DNA of 64,000 nt from Labilibacter sediminis (GTDB lineage Bacteria; Bacteroidota; Bacteroidia; Bacteroidales; Marinilabiliaceae): NCBI RefSeq assembly GCF_005877885.1, contig NZ_VCHY01000006.1:186001-250000 (forward strand). Direction: 5' to 3'. This document shows positions 1-7,783 of this stretch, in pieces (position 1 is the stretch's first letter; each line of letters opens with the position of its first letter). The notes beneath the pieces are model-generated. The model ran no database searches. It was given only the letters and a program-made list of their open reading frames with translations, and was not told where the DNA came from. Position numbers and translations under genes: made by a program.

Positions 1-540
1 AGACGTTACTTTAATTTTGTGTTTAAGTAAATCTATTCTCATCCCTTGGGTAATGGCATTTACTGCATGCTTAGATGCACAATATACGCTACCTCCTTCA
101 TAAACATTAATTCCGGCAATTGAGGAGATGTTTACAATATGGCCCTTCTTATTCTGAACCATTGTTTTAATAATATCTTTCGATAAAAACAATAAGCCAG
201 TCACATTGGTATCTATCATTTGTTGCCACTTTTCCCAATCGGCATTTTCTACAGTTTCAGTTCCATAAGCTAAGCCAGCATTATTTATTAATACTTCAAT
301 GCTTTTCCATTCTTTTGGAATACTATTGAGAGCATCGGTGGTTTCTTTTTGGTTTCGGATGTCAAATGAAAGTGGCAAAACTGCTGTTTTGTAGGTTGAC
401 TCAATCTCTGTCTGAAGAGATTTTAATCTTTCAATTCTCCTTCCTGTAATTATTGTGTTGTACCCAAGTTTAGATAGCATTACTGTACTTGCTTGTCCTA
501 TACCTGATGACGCTCCTGTTATCAATGCTATTTTTGTCAT
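1..540 (-). CDS. Short-chain dehydrogenase/reductase (C-terminus outside window)
   Basis: The first 180 codons of a minus-strand gene start at an ATG at 540 and run off the left edge. The protein has the classical SDR layout: a TGASSGIG nucleotide-binding loop at residues 8-15, NNAG at 86-89, catalytic Ser140 in NISS, and the YCASK catalytic motif with Tyr153 and Lys157. This fits an NADP-dependent 3-hydroxy-acid dehydrogenase (YdfG-like) of the cytosol. The substrate is inferred from overall resemblance only. It is divergent from purL. The Rossmann domain looks intact and the truncation is only the window border. Confidence 0.88.
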   Translation of the reverse strand, partial: MTKIALITGASSGIGQASTVMLSKLGYNTIITGRRIERLKSLQTEIESTYKTAVLPLSFDIRNQKETTDALNSIPKEWKSIEVLINNAGLAYGTETVENADWEKWQQMIDTNVTGLLFLSKDIIKTMVQNKKGHIVNISSIAGINVYEGGSVYCASKHAVNAITQGMRIDLLKHKIKVTS

Positions 541-577
541 TTCTTTAATAATTAAGATGAAGATTTTATTGTCATTG

Positions 578-585
578 CAAATGTA
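578..585 (-). promoter_or_regulatory. Bacteroidota -7 element for the SDR gene
   Basis: On the minus strand this reads TACATTTG, a perfect match to the Bacteroidota -7 consensus TAnnTTTG, 38 bases upstream of the SDR start codon. No good -33 TTTG is seen at the usual distance, so the call rests on one box. Confidence 0.4.
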
Positions 586-774
586 AATATCTGTTATAAA
601 GGATCAGGTCAGCTTTTGAATTTGCACTTTTTTTTATACATTCAACAAGTAATATGAAGCTTAAATGTTAATTAAAAAAGCGAACTAAGTAAAGCTACTT
701 GACTATTGTATTATTAGCTTCAAAATTATAGAAAAATCTATTCCTTTTTACCTGAATGATTTAAATAAACAAAC

Positions 775-3006
775 ATGGATACTAACGATAAAATAGTGCA
801 GACTTCGGAAAATTTAAATTTGTCTCAGTCAGAACTTGAGTTAATTTCAGAGATTTTAAAAAGAGAGCCAAATGAATTTGAATTGGATGTTTTTTCTCGT
901 TTATGGACAGAACATGCATCTTATAAAAACTCATTAAAATGGTTAGGAAAATTGCCTAAGTCAGGAGAAAAGGTAATAGTTGAAGCTGGAGATGAATCTG
1001 CCGGAGCTATTGATATAGGAGATGGGTATGTGTGTGTGTTTAAAATAGAATCACATAATCATCCATGTTCTTTTCAACCAAGGTTGGGGGCTTTAACCGG
1101 TTTAAGGATAGTGAATCGAGATGTGTTTACAATGGGGGCAAAGCCTGTTGCTTTTTTAGATTCATTAAGGTTTGGAGATGGAGAGAGAGATACAGCGAGG
1201 TGGTTGTTTTCTGAAGTAATTAAAGGTATTCAGGATTTTGAAGAAGGAATAAAGGTACCGGTTATTGGAGGTGAAGTGTTCTTTGATCAGGGGTTTAACT
1301 CCAGTCCAATAGTAAATAATATGACTGTTGGAGTTGCCAGAAAAGAGGATTTAATCTCTGGTATTGCGAAGGGTGAGGGGAATGTGATTTTATTATTAGG
1401 TGCTTTAACAGGAAAAGATGGAGTGGATAATGATTCATTTGCAGCAGACTTTATTACGGATAATGGATCAGACACTTTTTCGTACGAGCAAATGGTGGAT
1501 TCTAATATTGAAATAAGTTTGCTTAAAGCAGTTAAAGTATTAAATGAACAAAAACTTATTGTTGGTATACAAACAATAGGCGCCGGAGGTATAGTTGGTG
1601 CTGCGACAGAAATGGCTGCACGAGGTAAATCCGGAATTCAATTAAATACAGCTAAGATTCCGGTGAGAGAAGGTGATTTATCTGATAGAGAAAAGTTGCT
1701 TTCCGAAACATGGGGAAGAATGTTAGTCTGTGTTGAAGAAGCTAATTTACCTAAGGTAATGGAATTGCTACAGCCTATTCAATTGGCCTTTTCGCAAATA
1801 GGAGAAGTAATTGAAGGAGAGGAGTTGATATGCAAAAATGAAGATGTTTTATTGGCGCAAATTCCTGTTTCTTATGTTGGTTTAGGCGGTAATGCTCCGA
1901 TATATGAACGAGAAATTCAAGAGCCTGCACAAAATAGGATAAAAGAATTAAAAATAAGCGATATTCCTGAGCCGGATCATTATCAGGAGGTAATTCAAAA
2001 AATGATGACCAGCTTAAATTTGGTTTCGAAAGATTTTCTAACTGAAATTTTTGATGAGTCTCTTTTGTCAGATACATTAAGCAATAAATTTCCTTCAGAT
2101 GCTGCATTTGTATATGTAAAAGAAGCTGATAAAACATTAGCTTTAACAGTGGATTGTAATGCATATTATGTGGAAGCTGATCCATATGTAGGGGCACAGA
2201 TTGCTGTTGCAGAGGCAGCTCGTAATATAATTTGTGGAGGAGGTACGCCATTGGCAGTAACAGATTGTTTAAATTTTGGAAATCCTTACGATCCTGAGGT
2301 GTTTTGGCAATTTACCAAGGCGGTTGAGGGGTTATCGGATGCATGCAAAAAAATTAATACGCCTGTAGTTAGTGGAAATGTTAGCTTCTACAATCAACGC
2401 TCTGTTGAAGGAAGATTAACGCCAACCAGTGCTTGTCCTGTTATAGGTATGGTTGGGTTAGTGGAGTCTGCAGAACATCATACAGTATTGTCATATAAGC
2501 ATAAAGGTGATATGATTTTCTTAATTGGAAAATCTAGAAATGACATCAATGCTTCAGAATATCTTAACTTTTATCATAAGCAAAAAAGTCATTCGGCACC
2601 ATATTTTGATATTGAGGAGGAATTGGAAATTCAAGAAGTGATTAAACAGGTTATCCGAAAAGATCTGGTTAGATCTGTTCATGATATTTCATCGGGTGGA
2701 TTATTCTTTAATTTATTAGAGTCAGCAGCCTCTCTTAACTTTGGTTTCGATATAACCACGGATGCAGAAATTAGAAAAGATGCCTTTTTATTTGGAGAAT
2801 CTCAAAGTAGAGTGGTGGTTTCAGTTTCTCCGCAAAAGCAAGATGATTTTGTTGATTTTATGTTGGAAGCAGGAGTTGCATTCTCGGTACTTGGGCATGT
2901 TACAAAAGGTGAAATAAGAATAGATGATGAATCGTATGGATTTATTCAGAATATAAAAGAAAAGTTTACCGGTTATTTAAAAAAATGGGCTGAAGGAGAG
3001 GATTAA
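775..3006 (+). CDS. purL: Phosphoribosylformylglycinamidine synthase, small PurL type
   Basis: This 743-residue protein has the length and motif order of the small (Bacillus-type) PurL of purine synthesis, which converts FGAR to FGAM with ATP using ammonia from PurQ, with PurS as a third subunit. Visible motifs are EHxSYK at 46-51, KIESHNHP at 90-97, and in the second half the AVTDCLNFGNP and SGNVSFYN segments. Compared with the usual sequence, EHCSYK is EHASYK, and the PYQGA loop after SHNHP is PRLGA, so the N-terminal active-site region is somewhat divergent. No purS or purQ is adjacent. The next gene starts only 7 bases downstream but is unrelated. PurL superfamily membership is certain; that it is the main FGAM synthase of the cell is an inference. 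Confidence 0.85.
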   Translation: MDTNDKIVQTSENLNLSQSELELISEILKREPNEFELDVFSRLWTEHASYKNSLKWLGKLPKSGEKVIVEAGDESAGAIDIGDGYVCVFKIESHNHPCSFQPRLGALTGLRIVNRDVFTMGAKPVAFLDSLRFGDGERDTARWLFSEVIKGIQDFEEGIKVPVIGGEVFFDQGFNSSPIVNNMTVGVARKEDLISGIAKGEGNVILLLGALTGKDGVDNDSFAADFITDNGSDTFSYEQMVDSNIEISLLKAVKVLNEQKLIVGIQTIGAGGIVGAATEMAARGKSGIQLNTAKIPVREGDLSDREKLLSETWGRMLVCVEEANLPKVMELLQPIQLAFSQIGEVIEGEELICKNEDVLLAQIPVSYVGLGGNAPIYEREIQEPAQNRIKELKISDIPEPDHYQEVIQKMMTSLNLVSKDFLTEIFDESLLSDTLSNKFPSDAAFVYVKEADKTLALTVDCNAYYVEADPYVGAQIAVAEAARNIICGGGTPLAVTDCLNFGNPYDPEVFWQFTKAVEGLSDACKKINTPVVSGNVSFYNQRSVEGRLTPTSACPVIGMVGLVESAEHHTVLSYKHKGDMIFLIGKSRNDINASEYLNFYHKQKSHSAPYFDIEEELEIQEVIKQVIRKDLVRSVHDISSGGLFFNLLESAASLNFGFDITTDAEIRKDAFLFGESQSRVVVSVSPQKQDDFVDFMLEAGVAFSVLGHVTKGEIRIDDESYGFIQNIKEKFTGYLKKWAEGED

Positions 3007-3013
3007 AAAAAAT

Positions 3014-3520
3014 ATGCAATTAAGAGAGTTTTTTATTGGCGTTTGTCTGCTTGTTGGAATGATTGCCAATGCGCAGGATGAATCAGGTTTGGTTGTTATT
3101 GGTGATATGGCACCGGAATTTCAGTTAAATGATGGAAAGGAAACAATTACCTTATCTTCTTTGAAAGGTAAGGTTGTGTTAGTTAATTTTTTTGCAACAT
3201 GGTGTCCTCCGTGCCGTAAAGAATTACCATATGTAGAAGAGCAGGTTTGGAAGAAATATAAAAATAATCCAAACTTTAAATTGCTTGTTGTAGGCCGCAA
3301 TCATTCTCAGGAAGAACTAATAGCGTTTAATAAGGATAAGTTTGAAATGCCTTTTTATCCAGATAAAGATAGGCAGATTTTTAGTAAGTTTGCTATTAAT
3401 ACGATTCCCCGGAATTATGTGATTAACAAACAGGGCAAAATAATATATGCTTCAACAGGATTTACATTAGATTCATTTTCGGAAATGCTTAAGGTTATAG
3501 ATAAAGCATTAAAATTGTAA
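3014..3520 (+). CDS. TlpA/ResA-like thiol-disulfide oxidoreductase, exported
   Basis: This 168-residue protein starts with a signal peptide of about 20 residues ending ANAQ. A thioredoxin fold follows, with the redox motif WCPPC at residues 63-67 and the cis-proline in TIPRN (Pro132). AhpC-TSA/redoxin proteins of this kind reduce disulfides or serve cytochrome c maturation in the periplasm. The specific partner cannot be read from the sequence. It lies 7 bases after purL and may be co-transcribed with it. Confidence 0.85.
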   Translation: MQLREFFIGVCLLVGMIANAQDESGLVVIGDMAPEFQLNDGKETITLSSLKGKVVLVNFFATWCPPCRKELPYVEEQVWKKYKNNPNFKLLVVGRNHSQEELIAFNKDKFEMPFYPDKDRQIFSKFAINTIPRNYVINKQGKIIYASTGFTLDSFSEMLKVIDKALKL

Positions 3521-3583
3521 TTTACTTATTCGGGTTATTTCTTTCTATGCATTATTCCAACTTTGGGGTTACTTTTTTCTTCA

Positions 3584-3618
3584 ATTGGCGTAAATATTTA
3601 ATTTCTATTGTATTTTTG
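3584..3618 (+). promoter_or_regulatory. Candidate promoter of ubiE-porT
   Basis: A -7 box TATTTTTG at 3611-3618 fits TAnnTTTG. A TTG at 3585-3587 stands 23 bases before it, at the long end of the accepted spacing. The ubiE start is 31 bases downstream of the -7 box. Confidence 0.5.
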
Positions 3619-3648
3619 CCTCCAACAAACAATATCAAAAAATAGTGC

Positions 3649-4380
3649 ATGTCAATAAGGCCTTATAAATCATCCACCGACGGAAAGAAACAACAAATTA
3701 AGGCAATGTTTAATAACATTGCTCCAAAGTACGATTTTCTAAATCATTTTTTATCCATGGGTATCGATAAAATATGGAGAAGAAGAGCCATTAAGTTGTT
3801 AAATAAATTAGAGTCGCCTGAAATATTAGATATCGCTACAGGAACGGGAGATCTGGCAATTGCCGCACTTCGTTTAAAACCCAAAAGAGTTGTTGGAGTT
3901 GATATTTCTGCCCAAATGCTTAAGGTGGGAATGGATAAGATTAAAAGAAAGAATTTAGATCATATTATCTCAATGGTGGAAGGTGATTCCGAAAACCTTC
4001 CTTTTAAAGATCATGAGTTTGATGCTGCAACCGTAGCTTTTGGTGTGCGAAATTTCGAAAACCTTAATAAAGGATTGGTTGAGATTAATCGTGTGTTAAA
4101 GGATGGAGGTAAATTTATGGTATTAGAATTTTCAAATCCATCTTCATTTCCTATAAAACAGCTTTATAATTTTTACTCAACAAAAATACTACCTTGGTGG
4201 GGAGGAATCCTTTCAAAGGATAAGGCAGCGTATACTTATTTACCAGAGTCGGTTGCTGCTTTTCCTGAAGGCTCTGCTTTTGTATCGGAGTTGGAAAGGG
4301 CTGGATTTAAATCGGAGAAGGTATGGAAGCAGTCATTTGGCATTGCTACCATATATTTTGCTCAAAAAGTAAAGCAATAA
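3649..4380 (+). CDS. ubiE: Demethylmenaquinone methyltransferase (UbiE/MenG)
   Basis: This 243-residue class I SAM methyltransferase catalyses the last step of menaquinone synthesis, C-methylation of demethylmenaquinone at the membrane face. The N-terminus has the family segment YDFLNHFLSMG with WRRRAI. The SAM motif DIATGTGDLA lies at 61-70 and VGVDIS at 82-87. The family-specific FGVRNF and LEFS segments follow. Length matches the family. The next gene is porT, a pairing I know from other Bacteroidota. A menaquinone-based respiratory chain is implied. Confidence 0.95.
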   Translation: MSIRPYKSSTDGKKQQIKAMFNNIAPKYDFLNHFLSMGIDKIWRRRAIKLLNKLESPEILDIATGTGDLAIAALRLKPKRVVGVDISAQMLKVGMDKIKRKNLDHIISMVEGDSENLPFKDHEFDAATVAFGVRNFENLNKGLVEINRVLKDGGKFMVLEFSNPSSFPIKQLYNFYSTKILPWWGGILSKDKAAYTYLPESVAAFPEGSAFVSELERAGFKSEKVWKQSFGIATIYFAQKVKQ

Positions 4381-4486
4381 TATTGATTAAAATAAGTTAT
4401 TATTAACGTGAAATATAGTTATGGGATTGTAAACTGTTTTTAGTAAGAGCAATTCTTATCAATTGATTAATAACGAAATTCAATAA

Positions 4487-5209
4487 ATGGTGTTAGCCTT
4501 AAAACGATTATTTGTTTTTGTCTTATTGGCCTTGATTACTTCAGGGATCATAGCACAGAGTTCTAAAAAGAAGGTGCCTAATCTGCCAACTTTTGATGAA
4601 AAGCCGGTACACTTTGGTTTTTTAATAGGCTTTAATACCATGAATTTTAATGTTTTGCATTCTGGTGCTTTAACGGAGGAGAATGAAGGTAATCCTTTGT
4701 ATGCAGAAGTTTTAAACTTACAGCCGGGTATTAACCTTGGAATCGTTTCCAGTTTTAGGATTAACAAAAACTTAAATTTTCGTTTATTGCCGGGTATTAG
4801 TTTTGGTCAAAGAGATTTAACTTTTATTGATCAGAATCAAGTGCAGGAGGATAAACCATTGCAGGTTAAGTCTACCTTTTTGGAGATGCCGATGATGATT
4901 AAGTATAGCTCTCTTAGAATGCATAATTTTAAACCCTACTTAGTTGCAGGAATTAATCCTCGTTATGATTTAGCCAAGAATAAGCAGGATGGATTGCTTT
5001 TAAAGAGTTTGGATATGTATTATGAGGTAGGTTTGGGCTTTGATTCTTATTTAAATTACTTTAGGCTGTCTACCGAGCTTAAGATTTCCATTGGTATGAG
5101 AGATATGTTAGATCATAATGGAACGGGAGAAATAATAGATCTTCCTTATACTCAGGCTATAGATAGATTGACTTCCAGAATGTTTGTATTGTCTTTCTAT
5201 TTTGAATAA
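4487..5209 (+). CDS. porT: PorT-family outer-membrane protein of the type IX secretion system
   Basis: This 240-residue protein has a signal peptide of about 23 residues (ending IIAQ), then alternating hydrophobic beta-strand segments ending with an aromatic residue (FYFE), typical of a small eight-strand outer-membrane barrel. The sequence pattern (NFNVLH, LPGISFGQRDL, MPMMIKYSS, GLGFDSYL, FKLS-like strands) and the position directly after ubiE match PorT/SprT. PorT is needed for type IX protein secretion and, in gliding species, motility. No other T9SS gene is in the window. Confidence 0.85.
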   Translation: MVLALKRLFVFVLLALITSGIIAQSSKKKVPNLPTFDEKPVHFGFLIGFNTMNFNVLHSGALTEENEGNPLYAEVLNLQPGINLGIVSSFRINKNLNFRLLPGISFGQRDLTFIDQNQVQEDKPLQVKSTFLEMPMMIKYSSLRMHNFKPYLVAGINPRYDLAKNKQDGLLLKSLDMYYEVGLGFDSYLNYFRLSTELKISIGMRDMLDHNGTGEIIDLPYTQAIDRLTSRMFVLSFYFE

Positions 5210-5269
5210 TTAGGTACTCTATCATTATTTTATGTGAAGAGTCATTATCCATCTAAAAAAAAGTATCGC

Positions 5270-5277
5270 TATCTTTG
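5270..5277 (+). promoter_or_regulatory. Bacteroidota -7 element for the FAD dehydrogenase gene
   Basis: TATCTTTG is a perfect TAnnTTTG match 19 bases before the ATG at 5296. No convincing -33 element is seen, and the short distance implies a very short leader. Confidence 0.45.
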
Positions 5278-5295
5278 CGCTTCTATTTTTAAAGA

Positions 5296-6867
5296 ATGAA
5301 GAAAGATATAGCATTACGATTAACGCCAAAAGAAGCATCCAGCGAAGTATATTATAGGGATCTGGTTGCAAAAAAAATCAAGGTACACCCCAGTAAGATC
5401 ACAAAAATTCATATTCGTAAAAGATCTATTGATGCCAGGCAACGTCAGGTGATGGTTCAACTACATCTTGAAGTTTATGCAAATGTTGCAGCACCGGAAA
5501 CGGAGTTTGTAACGTTTGAATATCAGAATGTAGTGAATAAACCGGAAGTTATTGTGGTAGGGGCAGGACCAGGAGGTCTTTTTGCAGCATTGCGACTGGT
5601 AGAATTGGGATTTAAACCTATTGTTTTAGAGCGTGGTAAAAATGTAAATGATCGTAAAAAAGATATCGCTTTATTAAATAGAAATAATCCTGTTAATCCG
5701 GAGTCTAATTATGCTTTTGGGGAAGGAGGAGCCGGTACTTTTTCTGATGGTAAACTATATACCAGAAGCACAAAAAGAGGAGACTTTAAGAAAGTGCTAA
5801 ATGTGTTGCATTTTCATGGAGCACAGGATGATATATTGGTTGACTCACATCCGCACATTGGAACCGACAGGTTGCCACAGGTGATTAAAAAGATGAGGGA
5901 GTCGATTATTAATGCTGGAGGAGAAGTGTTATTTAATTCAGCTGTAACAGAATTAATTATTGACGAACAAGAGGTTAAAGGTGTTGTGTTAAAAGATGGA
6001 ACAAAGCTTAAGGGCGAAGCAGTTGTTTTAGCAACTGGTCATTCTGCCAGGGATGTATATTCTATGCTTCATCATAACCAAATTGAACTGGAGGCTAAAA
6101 CCTGGGCTATGGGCGTTAGGGTAGAACATCCTCAGGAAATTATTGATCAGATTCAATACCATTCACCAGAAGGACGTGGAGAGTATTTGCCTGCAGCCTC
6201 GTATAATTTTTCTTGTCAGGTACGGGATAGAGGGGTGTATTCATTTTGTATGTGTCCTGGCGGATTTATTGTACCGGCAATGACTGGCGAAAATGAAATG
6301 GTAGTTAATGGGATGTCTCCATCTAAACGAAATTCACCGTACGCCAACTCTGGTATGGTGGTTGAAATTAAACCAGAGGATATTCCAGATGAATTTAAAA
6401 GTCATGGTGTTTTGGCAGGTTTGGAATATCAGAGAGAAGTGGAGAGGTTATGTTATATTAACGGAGGAAATAATTTAGTTGCCCCAGCTCAGCGATTAAC
6501 AGATTTTGTTGAGTCGCGTTTGTCATTTGATTTGCCACCTACTTCATATGTGCCGGGAACCATAGCATCACCACTTCATTTTGTATTACCCGATCAAATA
6601 GGTAGTCGTCTGCAGGATGGATTTAAGCAGTTTGGTAAATGGGCCAAAGGTTTTCTGTCTCCGGAAGCTATTGTGTTAGGAACAGAGTCTCGTACTTCAT
6701 CTCCTGTTCGCATTCCGCGTGATCCATATACTTTACAGCATATTCAAATAAAAGGATTGTTTCCTTGTGGAGAAGGGGCCGGATATGCAGGAGGAATTGC
6801 ATCGTCGGCAATCGATGGTGAAAAATGTGCAGATGCTGTAGCGCAAATGCTTTCTGATTTGAACTAA
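5296..6867 (+). CDS. FAD-dependent dehydrogenase (COG2509-like)
   Basis: This 523-residue cytosolic flavoprotein has an N-terminal extension of about 83 residues, then a Rossmann FAD-binding segment with VGAGPGG at 88-94 and a Glu (LERG) at the end of the second strand. A C-terminal segment, PCGEGAGYAGGI, closes the FAD site. The family is widespread and lacks a firmly assigned substrate, so the reaction is not named here. It is a single gene, convergent with the downstream rRNA methyltransferase, with only 16 bases between the stops. Confidence 0.8.
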   Translation: MKKDIALRLTPKEASSEVYYRDLVAKKIKVHPSKITKIHIRKRSIDARQRQVMVQLHLEVYANVAAPETEFVTFEYQNVVNKPEVIVVGAGPGGLFAALRLVELGFKPIVLERGKNVNDRKKDIALLNRNNPVNPESNYAFGEGGAGTFSDGKLYTRSTKRGDFKKVLNVLHFHGAQDDILVDSHPHIGTDRLPQVIKKMRESIINAGGEVLFNSAVTELIIDEQEVKGVVLKDGTKLKGEAVVLATGHSARDVYSMLHHNQIELEAKTWAMGVRVEHPQEIIDQIQYHSPEGRGEYLPAASYNFSCQVRDRGVYSFCMCPGGFIVPAMTGENEMVVNGMSPSKRNSPYANSGMVVEIKPEDIPDEFKSHGVLAGLEYQREVERLCYINGGNNLVAPAQRLTDFVESRLSFDLPPTSYVPGTIASPLHFVLPDQIGSRLQDGFKQFGKWAKGFLSPEAIVLGTESRTSSPVRIPRDPYTLQHIQIKGLFPCGEGAGYAGGIASSAIDGEKCADAVAQMLSDLN

Positions 6868-6883
6868 TTGAAAACTAACTAGT

Positions 6884-7642
6884 TTAAATATTTCTTCTGA
6901 ATTCTGATAATGTAATGGCTGTAGCAGTTGATACGTTGAGGGATTCAGAAACTTCTATGTTTTGAGAAAAGCTCGGAATCAGTAATTTATTGGAGATTAG
7001 TTTCTCAATAGAGCTTGAAATACCTTTGCCTTCGTTGCCCATTACTATAATCCCGTCTGTACTAAGTTTTTGATTATAAATGTTTTCTCCATCTAAAAAA
7101 GTACCATATATAGGAGTGCCCTGCTGGGTTTGTTGACTTAGGAAGGATTGTAAATCAGTGTAAAAAATATTAACTCTGGCAATAGCTCCCATTGTAGCCT
7201 GAACTACTTTAGGATTGTAAGCATCAACAGTGTTATTTGAACAAATGATGTTTTCTACACCAAACCAATCTGCAAGCCTTATAATAGTTCCAAGGTTGCC
7301 GGGATCCTGAAGTTCATCAAGTGCAATCGTTAATTTTTTTCTCATTGAAATATCTTCAAGTTTCTTAGAAGGAAACTTACAGATAGCAATAACAGGAGGA
7401 GGAGTTTTTAGTTGACTGATCTTTTTTAAATATTGATCAGAGGTTTCAATGATTTCAAGTTCGGAAGGAATTGTATGGTTGCTAAGCCATGAACTTTGAG
7501 CAATCAGCCATTTAATTTCTACAGATGATTGAATTAAATCTAAAACAAGTTTCTCACCTTCTGCAATATACAGTTGGTTTAAGTCGCGAAACTTCTTTTT
7601 TGAAAGAGAGTTAATTAATTTTATTTTACTTTGACTGATCAT
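6884..7642 (-). CDS. SpoU/TrmH-family RNA 2'-O-methyltransferase
   Basis: A SPOUT methyltransferase of 252 residues counted from the ATG at 7642. A longer form using a TTG at 7666 is possible but adds an untypical N-terminus. An N-terminal RNA-binding domain (YIAEGEKLV) precedes the knot domain. Motif 1 reads DPGNLGTIIRLADWFG, and the C-terminal knot has VMGNEGKGIS and SESLNVSTA with the SLNV signature. Such enzymes methylate a 23S rRNA guanosine (RlmB-like) or a tRNA; the target is not decidable here. It is divergent from tamL, an arrangement I recall as common in Bacteroidota. Confidence 0.88.
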   Translation of the reverse strand: MISQSKIKLINSLSKKKFRDLNQLYIAEGEKLVLDLIQSSVEIKWLIAQSSWLSNHTIPSELEIIETSDQYLKKISQLKTPPPVIAICKFPSKKLEDISMRKKLTIALDELQDPGNLGTIIRLADWFGVENIICSNNTVDAYNPKVVQATMGAIARVNIFYTDLQSFLSQQTQQGTPIYGTFLDGENIYNQKLSTDGIIVMGNEGKGISSSIEKLISNKLLIPSFSQNIEVSESLNVSTATAITLSEFRRNI

Positions 7643-7783
7643 TTTTTTTAGAATAGATTGCTGCAAATTTACTTTATTCCGTTCGATTTAAATACTTTTG
7701 CGTAAGATTTACTTTAAAGTATCAAATAATCCTCTAGTGTAAAACTCATTACCATATTTTTACGCTATATATATCATAAACAT

